DNA of 44,929 bases, taken from assembly GCA_012034765.1 (NCBI GenBank), contig JAAUOU010000024.1:1-44929 (forward strand), written 5' to 3'. This stretch comes from Pleurocapsaceae cyanobacterium CSU_1_1 (lineage in GTDB: Bacteria; Cyanobacteriota; Cyanobacteriia; Cyanobacteriales; Xenococcaceae). The translations under genes were made by a program, and so were the position numbers. The notes below the pieces were generated by a model. That model saw nothing but the letters and a program-made list of their open reading frames with translations, made no database searches and was not told the origin of the DNA. This document shows positions 8,129 to 16,754 of this stretch, one piece after another (the first letter of the stretch is position 1; every line of letters starts with the position of its first letter).

Positions 8129-11100
8129 ATGACACAAGCAACAACTGGTTTAGAAGTAGCCATAATCGGCATTTCAGGACGTTTTCCCCAGAGTAAAGAT
8201 ATTGAAAGTTTTTGGTCGCATCTGATCAATGGCAGAGAATTAACTTCAACATTTCCCGAAACCAAAACCACAGCAGGGGGCATCCTCGAAGATGTTGACC
8301 TATTTGACGCGAGCTTTTTTGGCTTCAACCCCAGAGAAGCAGAAATGATGGATCCCCAACACCGCTTATTTTTAGAATCTGCCTGGACAGCTTTAGAGAA
8401 TGCTGGCTATGACTCCGAGCGCGAATCTAGACCCATAGGAGTTTATGCAGGGGTAGGCATCAGTACTTACCTACTATATAACCTCAGTCCCAACCAAGAA
8501 CTCATTAAATCCAGAGGTTTTATACCCACCCTAGTAGGAGTTGATAAAGACTATCTCCCTACTCGCGTATCCTATAAATTAAACCTCACGGGGCCTAGTA
8601 TGAGCGTGGGGACAGCTTGTTCTAGTTCCTTAGTAGCTGTCCATTTAGCTTGTCAAAGCTTGCTGAGTGGGGAATGCGACATGACTTTAGCTGCGGGAGT
8701 TGCGATTAAAGTTCCCCAAGATGAATCCACCTTATCTCCAGGGGTAATTGTTTCTGCCGATGGACATTGCCGAGCTTTTGCTGCGGGGGCAAATGGGACA
8801 ATTGGCGGCAATGGTATTGGAGTGGTGGTTTTAAAACGTTTGGAAGATGCGATCGCCGATCGAGATTATATTTATGGAGTTATCAAGGGTTCAGCGATCA
8901 ATAATGATGGTGCAGTCAAAGTTGGTTACACAGCACCCAGTCAGGAAGGACAAGCGAGGGTAATTCGCGCTGCCCAAATTATGGCGGAAGTCGAGCCAGA
9001 GACTATATCTTACATTGAGGCACACGGGACGGGAACTACTTTAGGCGATCCCATTGAAATTGCTGCATTGACTCAGGCTTTTAACGCAGGTAGGGGCGAA
9101 CCCCCTAAAGGATTAGCTAGCGCGTCGCCGTTCGCCCGTACGAAATATTGTGCCATCGGCTCGGTAAAAACCAATGTTGGACATTTGGATGCTGCTGCGG
9201 GGATTACGGGTTTGATTAAAACTGTTCTGGCACTCGATCGCCAATTGTTGCCCCCCAGTCTTAATTTTGATGCTCCCAATCCAGAAATTGATTTTGATAA
9301 TAGCCCATTTTATGTCAATAATAAGCTTACTGAGTGGAAAAGCAACGGAAAACCTCGTCGTGCTGCGGTCAGTTCTTTTGGGTTCGGTGGTACAAACGCC
9401 CATGTAATTTTAGAAGAAGCCCCCGTAGGGGCGCATGGTATGCGCCCTGCTTCCAAGACGCAGGAGATAAAACATCACCTTCTAGTTATCTCGGCTAAAA
9501 CTAGTTCGGCATTAGAAACTGCTACTAATAATTTAGTTAACTACTTAAAACAGCATCCAGAAGTTAACCTTGATGATGTGGCATATACCCTACAAGTTGG
9601 TCGTCGGGTATTTAATCATCGTCGAATTGTTGTGGTTGAAAATGTCGAGGATGCAATTACCGCCCTAGAATCACCCCAAATTTTAACTCAGTGCCAAGAA
9701 ACAAAGGATCGTCCTGTGGTGTTTATGTTTACAGGTCAGGGTTCTCAATACGTTAATATGGCGCGGGAACTCTATGAGACTGAAGAAATATTCCGTCAAG
9801 AGTGCGATCGCTGTTTTGAATTACTCAAGCCCGATCTAGAGTTGGATTTGCGATCGCATTTATATCCGACAGTAGCAGACACAGAGCAAGCAGCCCAGCA
9901 GTTACAGCAGACTGGAATTACTCAACTTGCAATCTTTGTCATTGAGTACGCCCTAGCAAAATTATGGATGTCTTGGGGAGTTAAACCCGCAGCAATGATC
10001 GGTCACAGTATTGGGGAATATGTGGCAGCTTGTCTGGCGGGAGTGTTTTCTCTAGAAGATGCTTTGGCTTTAGTAACCGCAAGAGGTCAACTAATGCAGC
10101 AATTACCATCGGGGAGTATGTTAGCTGTTCCTTTATCGTCAGCCGAAATATTACCTTTATTAGGTGAAAACCTATCTTTGGCAGTAGTTAACGGGATATC
10201 TAATTGTGTAGTTTCAGGAACGACAGAAGCGATCGCAACACTACAAGATCTATTAGCTACTCAAGGAATAGATTGCCGTCGTCTTCATACTTCCCATGCT
10301 TTCCATTCCCCCATGATGGAGCCGATGCTAGAGTCTTTCCTCACAAGAGTCCAACAAGTTAACCTCAAACCGCCACAGATTCCTTATATTTCTAACGTTA
10401 CGGGGACTTGGATTACGGCGGCAGAAGCAACCAATCCTGCTTACTGGACTACTCATCTACGGCAAACGGTACGCTTTGAGGAAGGTTTACAGGAGTTATT
10501 TAAACAACCAGAGCATATTCTTTTAGAAGTAGGAGCAGGTAGGACTTTAAGTAAATTAGCTAAACAGCATCCAGAAAAGCAACCGAGTCAGATAGTCTTA
10601 AGTTCTGTACGTCATCCAAAAGAAGCACAATCCGATCTCAAGTTTATCTTAAATACATTAGGTCAACTTTGGCTATCTGGTGTGGAGATAGATTGGTCGG
10701 GTTTTTATCAGCAGGAAAAACATCACCGTCTACCTTTACCGACTTATCCTTTTGAGCGTCAGCGTTATTGGATCGAACCGCCACTAGCCATAGCTAAAAA
10801 TGAACCATCAAAGCTTTGGGACTCTTTATTAGCAGTTGGTATTCAAGCTAGTAAAGAAATAGGAGAAAAGGAACAGAAAACATATGTAGATAACCAGCAG
10901 TTGTTGGCAAGTTTATCTATGGCATATATGAACCTAGCATTAAGGCAGCAGGGAGCTTTTAGCAATCCTCAAGAGCAATATACTCGATCAGAATTAGCGC
11001 AACAATGTCAAGTTATTGCTCGCTATCAACCATTATTAAATAGATGGTTACAAATACTTACAGAAAAGGGACAGCTAGAGCAAAAAGGGGATAAATTTAC

Positions 11101-14002
11101 CAATCTTGTACCATGTCCTAATTCTATTCAGGCTCTTTTAGAACAAGTCAGGGTTAATCAGGCAGTATCGCCGAAAATATTAGATTTAGTTCGGTGCTGT
11201 GGTGAAAATCTAGCAGGGGTAATTACGGGCAAACAACAACCGTTAGAGTTTTTTAAAGGTTTGCTATACGAATTCAAAGAAGCTGGGAACGAGCCAGAAT
11301 CTCCTGGTCATGCTCGCTATAGCTCTATAATACGAGCCGTTTTAGCACAAGTCAGTAGTTCCTTTCCAGCCCAGAGAAACTTAAGAGTTTTAGAAATTGC
11401 TAGTGGAGTTAGTCAAGCGACGGAAGAATTAATTCCTGTCTTATCTTCATCCGCAACCAGCTATACTTTTGCCGATGTAAGTGGTTCTTTTTTAAGTACA
11501 GCCCAGCAGAAATTTAGCAAGTATCCCTTGATTGAATGTCGTGCTTTAGATCTCGATCTCCCTTTTTCCGAACAACAGTATTCCTTAGGTAGTTTTGATG
11601 TAATCGTAGCCGTTAAGTCACTGCATACTGCCAAAGATCTAGCAGCAACTTTAGATAATGTTCGTTCTTTATTAGCTCCTGGGGGCGTGTTATTACTTTG
11701 GGAGCAAACCCAGGCGGGATTAGATTTTGAGCTTACTTGGGCTTTATTAATCGAGCCTTCAGGGGACAGCTTAGATAGTCCTTATTTATCGGCAAAACAG
11801 TGGCAAAAAGCACTCGATGATAGCGGGTTTGTTGAGGTGGCTGCTTTACCAGAAACGGCAGCTTTGGGAGAACATATTTTGTTGGCTCAAGCTTCAACCA
11901 AAAAACAAGATACTCGTCAAATTCCGCAAGTTGCAGCAGCTAAAAAAACAGCTAAAAAGCCAGATCTTGCTGACTGGTTTTATGTTCCCTCGTGGAAACG
12001 CTCTATATTACCGCAACCCATAGGTAATCAAAATAGATTAACTAGATCTGAATCGTGGTTAGTGTTTATGGATCGAGAGGGTTTGGGAGAGCAAATTTGG
12101 CAACGATTAGAGCTTGAGGGACAAAATGCGATTGGGCTATGCCCACGCTCCGCGATCGCAATTCAAGTAGGCGATTCGTTTAGTTATCAGGGTAAATCTC
12201 CCCGAGGTCAACGAATATATACCATTAACCCTCAAAGTCGGGATGATTACGAGGCTTTAATTGCGGAATTGCTGGACTTGAATTGGACACCAAGCAAAGT
12301 TCTACATCTGTGGAGTGTTACCTCGCAGAATCAAGCACCATCAGGATTAGCAGCAGTCGATCGCCTTCAAGAAAGAGGATTTTATTCTCTATTATTTCTG
12401 GTACAAGCATTAGCTAAGTCTAATCTGACTAAGTTGGAAATTGCAGTTATTTCTAACAATCTCCAATCAGTGACGGGAGAAGAAGCGATCGCTCCTGAAA
12501 AAGCAACTTTACTCGGAGGGATTAAAACCATTCCCCTAGAGTATCCCAATATCTCCTGTCGTAGTATCGATGTTATTCTGCCTGCTGTTTTAGAAGAGAA
12601 GCTCGTCGAACAGTTGCTCACAGAAGTTTCTACTCCATCGGGCGATCGAGTAATTGCCTATCGGGGTAAACATCGCTGGATACAAACTTTTGAACCGATC
12701 AGACTGGAAACTAGGACAGAAAACACACCCCAATTAAGAGCAGGAGGAGTTTATTTAATTACGGGGGGATTAGGTGGTATCGGCTTGGTTATGGCAGAAA
12801 ACCTGGCACGAAAAGTACGAGCTAAATTAATTCTCTGTGGACGTTCGGAATTTCCTGAGTGCGATCGATGGTCAGAATGGTTAACCTCCCACGAAGAAAA
12901 CAATGCGATTAGTGTCAAGATTCGTCAGATTCAAGCCTTAGAAGCATTAGGTGCAGAAGTTTTAGTGGCTAGGGCTGATGTGAGCGATCGCGCCTCAATG
13001 CAATCACTAGTAAATCAAGCTCAAGAGCGTTTTGGCAAGATTAACGGCATCATTCATGGAGCAGGAGTTGCAATTCCAGGTAAAATTGCTTCTAAAAGCC
13101 TAGAAACAGTAAAGTCTGTTCTCTCCGCTAAAGTTAAAGGGGTTTTGGTGCTGGAAGAAATTTTCCAAGATACACCTTTAGATTTCTGGGCACTGTTTTC
13201 TTCACTTAGTTCTCTTTCTGGGGGATATGCCCTAGATTATGTGGCTGCCAACGCCTTTCTAGATTCCTACGCCCACTATCGCAGTGTTAATGATAAGCCG
13301 TTTACTGTAGTGATTAATTGGGATAACTGGCAACAAGTTGGAATGGCCGTACAAGAGTCAGTTTCGGCGGAATTAAAGCCGTTTTATGCGGAAAATCAGC
13401 AAAATAGTCTTGCCACAGCAGAAGGTATAGATGCGTTTAATCGTATTCTTAGTTATTCCTTACCCCAAGTTATTGTAACTGGACGCGATCTAGAAAAGGC
13501 GATCGCGCAACATCATGCTGCTAAAGCAATTGAAAGTCAGAGATTACTCCGCCGTAAAACGACGGAGCCTGCTCTGACCGTTGGTGGAAGCGAAGTTATT
13601 CCCTCTGAGCAATTGTACCCTCGTCCAAATTTAGGTAATGCTTATGTTAGTCCTCGCAATCATGTTGAACAAACTCTTGTCGATCTGTGGCAACAACTGC
13701 TGGGTATTGAACAAGTGGGGATTTACGACAACTTTTTCGAGTTGGGCGGAGATTCGATTTTAAGTTTCCAGGTGGCATTAAAAGCTAAACAAAATGGTTT
13801 GCAACTTCAACCTAACCAGCTTTTTGAACACCCGACAATTGCTGATTTGGCAAAGGTAGCTGATCTTCTTCAGCCGATTCAGCCGAAAGAGGAGAGTAGG
13901 GAAAATGAACCCAGCAATTCTTCTCAGTCTTCTAATGGATATACAGCCAATCTGAGTCAAATTGAACTCGATAAATTATTGACCAAAATTAACCGTCGGT
14001 AA
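8129..14002 (+). CDS. Type I PKS: KS - AT(malonyl) - degenerate MT - KR - ACP
   Basis: A 1957-residue polyketide synthase module extends the chain by one malonyl unit. KS: GTACSSSL with Cys164, EAHGTGT and KTNVGHLDAA. AT: GHSIGEY with Ser627 and HAFHS (723-727), the malonyl-type motif. Residues about 890-1260 resemble a C-methyltransferase, but the SAM-binding glycine motif reads LEIASGVSQAT near 1087 instead of LEIGAGTG, so methylation is doubtful. KR: GGLGGIG near 1545, SSLSSLSGG and YVAANAF, all intact, giving a beta-hydroxy product. No DH or ER is seen. ACP: FFELGGDSILSFQ near 1873. Repeat elements are translated in frame at 9090-9141, 9425-9450 and 12128-12159. The module follows the Cys NRPS by 15 bases and precedes a free condensation protein. 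Confidence 0.92.
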   Translation: MTQATTGLEVAIIGISGRFPQSKDIESFWSHLINGRELTSTFPETKTTAGGILEDVDLFDASFFGFNPREAEMMDPQHRLFLESAWTALENAGYDSERESRPIGVYAGVGISTYLLYNLSPNQELIKSRGFIPTLVGVDKDYLPTRVSYKLNLTGPSMSVGTACSSSLVAVHLACQSLLSGECDMTLAAGVAIKVPQDESTLSPGVIVSADGHCRAFAAGANGTIGGNGIGVVVLKRLEDAIADRDYIYGVIKGSAINNDGAVKVGYTAPSQEGQARVIRAAQIMAEVEPETISYIEAHGTGTTLGDPIEIAALTQAFNAGRGEPPKGLASASPFARTKYCAIGSVKTNVGHLDAAAGITGLIKTVLALDRQLLPPSLNFDAPNPEIDFDNSPFYVNNKLTEWKSNGKPRRAAVSSFGFGGTNAHVILEEAPVGAHGMRPASKTQEIKHHLLVISAKTSSALETATNNLVNYLKQHPEVNLDDVAYTLQVGRRVFNHRRIVVVENVEDAITALESPQILTQCQETKDRPVVFMFTGQGSQYVNMARELYETEEIFRQECDRCFELLKPDLELDLRSHLYPTVADTEQAAQQLQQTGITQLAIFVIEYALAKLWMSWGVKPAAMIGHSIGEYVAACLAGVFSLEDALALVTARGQLMQQLPSGSMLAVPLSSAEILPLLGENLSLAVVNGISNCVVSGTTEAIATLQDLLATQGIDCRRLHTSHAFHSPMMEPMLESFLTRVQQVNLKPPQIPYISNVTGTWITAAEATNPAYWTTHLRQTVRFEEGLQELFKQPEHILLEVGAGRTLSKLAKQHPEKQPSQIVLSSVRHPKEAQSDLKFILNTLGQLWLSGVEIDWSGFYQQEKHHRLPLPTYPFERQRYWIEPPLAIAKNEPSKLWDSLLAVGIQASKEIGEKEQKTYVDNQQLLASLSMAYMNLALRQQGAFSNPQEQYTRSELAQQCQVIARYQPLLNRWLQILTEKGQLEQKGDKFTNLVPCPNSIQALLEQVRVNQAVSPKILDLVRCCGENLAGVITGKQQPLEFFKGLLYEFKEAGNEPESPGHARYSSIIRAVLAQVSSSFPAQRNLRVLEIASGVSQATEELIPVLSSSATSYTFADVSGSFLSTAQQKFSKYPLIECRALDLDLPFSEQQYSLGSFDVIVAVKSLHTAKDLAATLDNVRSLLAPGGVLLLWEQTQAGLDFELTWALLIEPSGDSLDSPYLSAKQWQKALDDSGFVEVAALPETAALGEHILLAQASTKKQDTRQIPQVAAAKKTAKKPDLADWFYVPSWKRSILPQPIGNQNRLTRSESWLVFMDREGLGEQIWQRLELEGQNAIGLCPRSAIAIQVGDSFSYQGKSPRGQRIYTINPQSRDDYEALIAELLDLNWTPSKVLHLWSVTSQNQAPSGLAAVDRLQERGFYSLLFLVQALAKSNLTKLEIAVISNNLQSVTGEEAIAPEKATLLGGIKTIPLEYPNISCRSIDVILPAVLEEKLVEQLLTEVSTPSGDRVIAYRGKHRWIQTFEPIRLETRTENTPQLRAGGVYLITGGLGGIGLVMAENLARKVRAKLILCGRSEFPECDRWSEWLTSHEENNAISVKIRQIQALEALGAEVLVARADVSDRASMQSLVNQAQERFGKINGIIHGAGVAIPGKIASKSLETVKSVLSAKVKGVLVLEEIFQDTPLDFWALFSSLSSLSGGYALDYVAANAFLDSYAHYRSVNDKPFTVVINWDNWQQVGMAVQESVSAELKPFYAENQQNSLATAEGIDAFNRILSYSLPQVIVTGRDLEKAIAQHHAAKAIESQRLLRRKTTEPALTVGGSEVIPSEQLYPRPNLGNAYVSPRNHVEQTLVDLWQQLLGIEQVGIYDNFFELGGDSILSFQVALKAKQNGLQLQPNQLFEHPTIADLAKVADLLQPIQPKEESRENEPSNSSQSSNGYTANLSQIELDKLLTKINRR
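9090..9141 (+). repeat. Palindromic repeat inside the KS domain
   Basis: Arms GTAGGGGCGAAC (9090-9101) and GTTCGCCCGTAC (9130-9141) flank a 28-base interior. The GGGCGAAC/GTTCGCCC arms match perfectly. The translation (AGRGEPPKGLASASPFAR) inserts about 18 residues between ALTQAF and CAIGSVKTN, a junction that is short in ordinary KS domains. It belongs to the same GTAGGGGCG family as 9425, 24379 and 42239. Confidence 0.75.
9425..9450 (+). repeat. Palindromic repeat in the KS-AT linker
   Basis: GGGCGCAT (9429-9436), spacer GGT, ATGCGCCC (9440-9447), preceded by GTAG. This is the same layout as the intergenic copy at 42239-42257. It is read in frame as VGAHGMRPA just after the KS. Confidence 0.75.
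12128..12159 (+). repeat. 32-bp dispersed repeat, copy 2 (in PKS gene)
   Basis: Starts GCGATTGGGCTATGCCCACG and ends CCGCGATCGC; 29 of 32 bases match the copy at 2696-2727. It is read as AIGLCPRSAIA upstream of the KR, a different reading frame of the element from that in the AcpS-like gene. Confidence 0.8.
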
Positions 14003-14041
14003 GTAGATATATGTCCTCTGCTGAATAATTCTGTAATAACT

Positions 14042-15439
14042 ATGAAAACTGACAATATCCAAGACATTTACGAACTATCGCCAATACAACAGGGAATTCT
14101 TTTTCACGGGATATATGCCCCCGAGTCGGGTTTTTATTTCGTCCAAAAAATCTTTACTTTGCGAGGCGAGCTTAATTTTGTCGCTTTTAATCGCGCTTGG
14201 CAAGCAGTAGTGGCTCGACATACGAGTTTACGTACTGGTTTTTATTGGGAAGACATTAATAAACCCCTACAGGTTGTGTACCAGAAAGTAGAAGTACCTA
14301 TAGAACAGCAAAATTGGCAAGAATTAACCACCGTTGAGCAGCAACTACAATTTGAGTCTTTTCTGAAACGCGATCGCCATCTTGGTTTCGATCTATCTCA
14401 GGAATGCTTGATGCGGTTGACTTTATTCCGTCTGGGTAAAGATGATTATAAATTTGTCTGGACTTCCCATTTTATCAATATGGATGGATGGTCAGTGGCA
14501 TTAGTGTTAAGTGAGTTTGTGCAACTTTATGAGGCTTTTTGTCAAGAGCGAGATCTATCTTTAACACCTGGTAGCTCTTTTAAGAACTATATTACTTGGT
14601 TGCAACAACAAGATTTTGACAAAGCGGAAACCTTTTGGCGAGAACAGCTTAAGGGATTACAAGCACCTACTCCCTTAACTAATTTATATGTCAACCAAAG
14701 CGATCCTGAAGAACAAAATTATGACTACCAAAGAAGTTTTTTATCCCAGACAACAACAACAGCCCTAAAATCTTTAGCACGTAAGCATCAATTAACTTTA
14801 AATACCCTAATTCAAGCAACTTGGGCTTTACTTCTCAGCCGCTACACAGGAAAACAAAAAGTCGTCTATGGATACACTACGGCAGGTCGTCCAGTAGACC
14901 TAATCGGAGTAGAATCGATGGTGGGCATGACCATTAATAGTTTACCTGTCTGGGTTGAAGTAGATGAACAGCAGCAATTTCTCACCTGGAGTCAGCAACT
15001 ACAAAAGCAATTGGTGGAGATGCGCCAGTATGAGTATAGTCCCTTAGTAGAAATCCAAGGTTGGACTGAACTACCGCGAGATCTACCTTTGTTTGAAAGT
15101 TTAGTGGTATTTGAGAAAGTCCCCATGCTGTCGGCTTTTCAAATAAGTCAAGGGGAGTTAGAGATCGAGATGACCGATATCTTGTATAAGACAAATTATC
15201 CTCTCAATATAGTCATTTACCCTTTTGCGAAGTTAACCCTGGAAATCTCTTTCGATTGCAGTCGTTTTGATGCTGTCACAATTAAGGGTATTCTCCAGCA
15301 TTTTGCCATATTACTTGAAGGTATAGTAAGTAATCCTCAAGCACATCTTCAAGACTTATCTTGGTTAACACCAACCGAACAAGAATTTAGTCAAATTTTA
15401 GAACGAGAAGCGACATTTAATTTTGCTCCTTGTAGTTAA
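14042..15439 (+). CDS. Free-standing NRPS condensation domain protein
   Basis: A 465-residue protein consisting of one full condensation domain. It begins IYELSPIQQGILFHGIYAPE and holds the core motif as SHFINMDGWS (about 140-150). The first His of HHxxxDG is Ser, while the second, catalytic, His and the Asp are kept. Later motifs RYTGKQKVVYGYTTAGRP and VGMTINSLPVWVEV are present. It starts 39 bases after the PKS. Since the NRPS two genes downstream begins with only half a C domain, this protein probably performs the condensation between the PKS-bound chain and the diaminobutyryl unit. The LSPIQQGILFH opening resembles dual or D-type C domains, but the subtype cannot be fixed by eye. Confidence 0.82.
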   Translation: MKTDNIQDIYELSPIQQGILFHGIYAPESGFYFVQKIFTLRGELNFVAFNRAWQAVVARHTSLRTGFYWEDINKPLQVVYQKVEVPIEQQNWQELTTVEQQLQFESFLKRDRHLGFDLSQECLMRLTLFRLGKDDYKFVWTSHFINMDGWSVALVLSEFVQLYEAFCQERDLSLTPGSSFKNYITWLQQQDFDKAETFWREQLKGLQAPTPLTNLYVNQSDPEEQNYDYQRSFLSQTTTTALKSLARKHQLTLNTLIQATWALLLSRYTGKQKVVYGYTTAGRPVDLIGVESMVGMTINSLPVWVEVDEQQQFLTWSQQLQKQLVEMRQYEYSPLVEIQGWTELPRDLPLFESLVVFEKVPMLSAFQISQGELEIEMTDILYKTNYPLNIVIYPFAKLTLEISFDCSRFDAVTIKGILQHFAILLEGIVSNPQAHLQDLSWLTPTEQEFSQILEREATFNFAPCS

Positions 15440-15469
15440 TAACTTTGAATTAATAATTAGTAATTAACC

Positions 15470-16741
15470 ATGAATATCTTTGAAAAATACGAGTCAAATG
15501 TTAGAAGTTATTGTCGCAATTTTCCAGAAGTATTTAATCGAGCTAAAGGTTCGGTAATTTACTCTAATTCGGGAAAAGAATATATCGACTTTTTGGCTGG
15601 GGCAGGTGCTTTGAATTATGGACATAATAATGACCAAATTAAACAGGAAATAATGTCATATTTGGACTTGGACACGATTATTCATGGTCTGGATTTACAT
15701 ACTTCTGCCAAAGAAAAATTTTTAGCTAAGTTTTCGGCAACAATTTTAACTCCCAAAAACTTAGACTACCGCATTCAATTTTGTGGTCCAACAGGGACAA
15801 ATGCAGTTGAAGCAGCTTTGAAATTAGTGAGAAAAATCAAAAACAGAACGGGAATCTTTTCCTTTATGGGAGCATTCCACGGCATGACATCTGGTAGTTT
15901 AGCAGTCACGGGTAATACCGCTATTCGGGCAGGAATTTGGGGAACATCAAATAATGTTACTTTTATGCCTTATCCCTATGGATTTATGAATAGCTTTGAC
16001 ACGATCGCCTATATGGATTCGGTACTGAATGATGTTAATTCTGGTATTGAAAAACCCGCAGCAATTATTTTTGAAACAGTGCAAGCAGAAGGGGGAATTA
16101 TTGTTGCACCAATTGAGTGGATACAAAGACTGAGGGAGTTATGCGATCGCCATGATATTTTGTTAATTTGTGATGATATTCAAGTAGGTTGTGGTCGTAC
16201 TGGTTCTTTCTTTTCTTTTGAAAGAGCTAACATTATTCCCGACTTGGTAGTGCTATCAAAATCTATTAGTGGCTATGGTTTTCCGATGTCTTTATTGTTG
16301 ATTAAACCAGAGTTAGATGTCTGGCAACCTGGCGAACATACTGGTACTTTTCGCGGTAATCAATTAGCATTTGTGGGGGCAGCGGCTGCCTTAGAGTATC
16401 GAGAAAATAGTAATTTGCCAGAGAAAGTTAAATTAAAAGAGGCTTTTTTACGAACTTTTTTGACGGAAGAAATAGCATCAATTAGCGATAGGATATCTAT
16501 CCGTGGTATTGGCATGATCTGGGGAATAGATCTAGCTGATTTTGGTGGTGCAGGTTTGGCAAAAGAAATAGCTGCTCTTTGTTTTGATTCGGGATTAATT
16601 GTGGAACGAGTTGGTAGAAATGATACGGTAATTAAATTTTTACCACCGTTGAATATTGAAATGTCTACTTTGCAAACAGGATGTTCTATTTTTAAACATG
16701 CTCTTGAGGAATGCTTGGTTGTGACAACAGGTAGTAGGTAG
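15470..16741 (+). CDS. Diaminobutyrate-2-oxoglutarate transaminase (EctB-like)
   Basis: A 423-residue class III PLP aminotransferase, close in pattern to EctB/DABA transaminases, which make L-2,4-diaminobutyrate from aspartate semialdehyde and glutamate. Visible features: NRAKGSVIYSNSGKEYIDFL, FCGPTGTNAVEAALKL, the FMGAFHGMTSGSLAVTGN block, CDDIQVGCGRTG, and the Schiff-base lysine in VVLSKSISGYGFP near residue 265. No ectA or ectC is nearby. The next gene is an NRPS whose adenylation pocket carries acidic residues suited to a diamino acid, so the product is most likely a dedicated building block. The stop codon TAG lies inside a GGTAGTA heptamer repeat, and the last residues (VVTTGSR) are partly repeat-encoded. 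Confidence 0.85.
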   Translation: MNIFEKYESNVRSYCRNFPEVFNRAKGSVIYSNSGKEYIDFLAGAGALNYGHNNDQIKQEIMSYLDLDTIIHGLDLHTSAKEKFLAKFSATILTPKNLDYRIQFCGPTGTNAVEAALKLVRKIKNRTGIFSFMGAFHGMTSGSLAVTGNTAIRAGIWGTSNNVTFMPYPYGFMNSFDTIAYMDSVLNDVNSGIEKPAAIIFETVQAEGGIIVAPIEWIQRLRELCDRHDILLICDDIQVGCGRTGSFFSFERANIIPDLVVLSKSISGYGFPMSLLLIKPELDVWQPGEHTGTFRGNQLAFVGAAAALEYRENSNLPEKVKLKEAFLRTFLTEEIASISDRISIRGIGMIWGIDLADFGGAGLAKEIAALCFDSGLIVERVGRNDTVIKFLPPLNIEMSTLQTGCSIFKHALEECLVVTTGSR

Positions 16742-16743
16742 TA
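16730..16743 (+). repeat. Short STRR, unit GGTAGTA, covering a stop codon
   Basis: Two GGTAGTA units then GGTAAAA. It is the reverse complement of the CCTACTA unit at 2944. The stop codon of the transaminase (16739-16741) lies within it, 13 bases before the next ATG. Confidence 0.75.
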
Positions 16744-16754
16744 GGTAAAAAGAA

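Noticed and set aside
15470-16741. Ectoine biosynthesis operon
   Set aside because: Only the EctB-like transaminase is present, without ectA or ectC, and it is embedded in an NRPS operon next to a Dab-like A domain.
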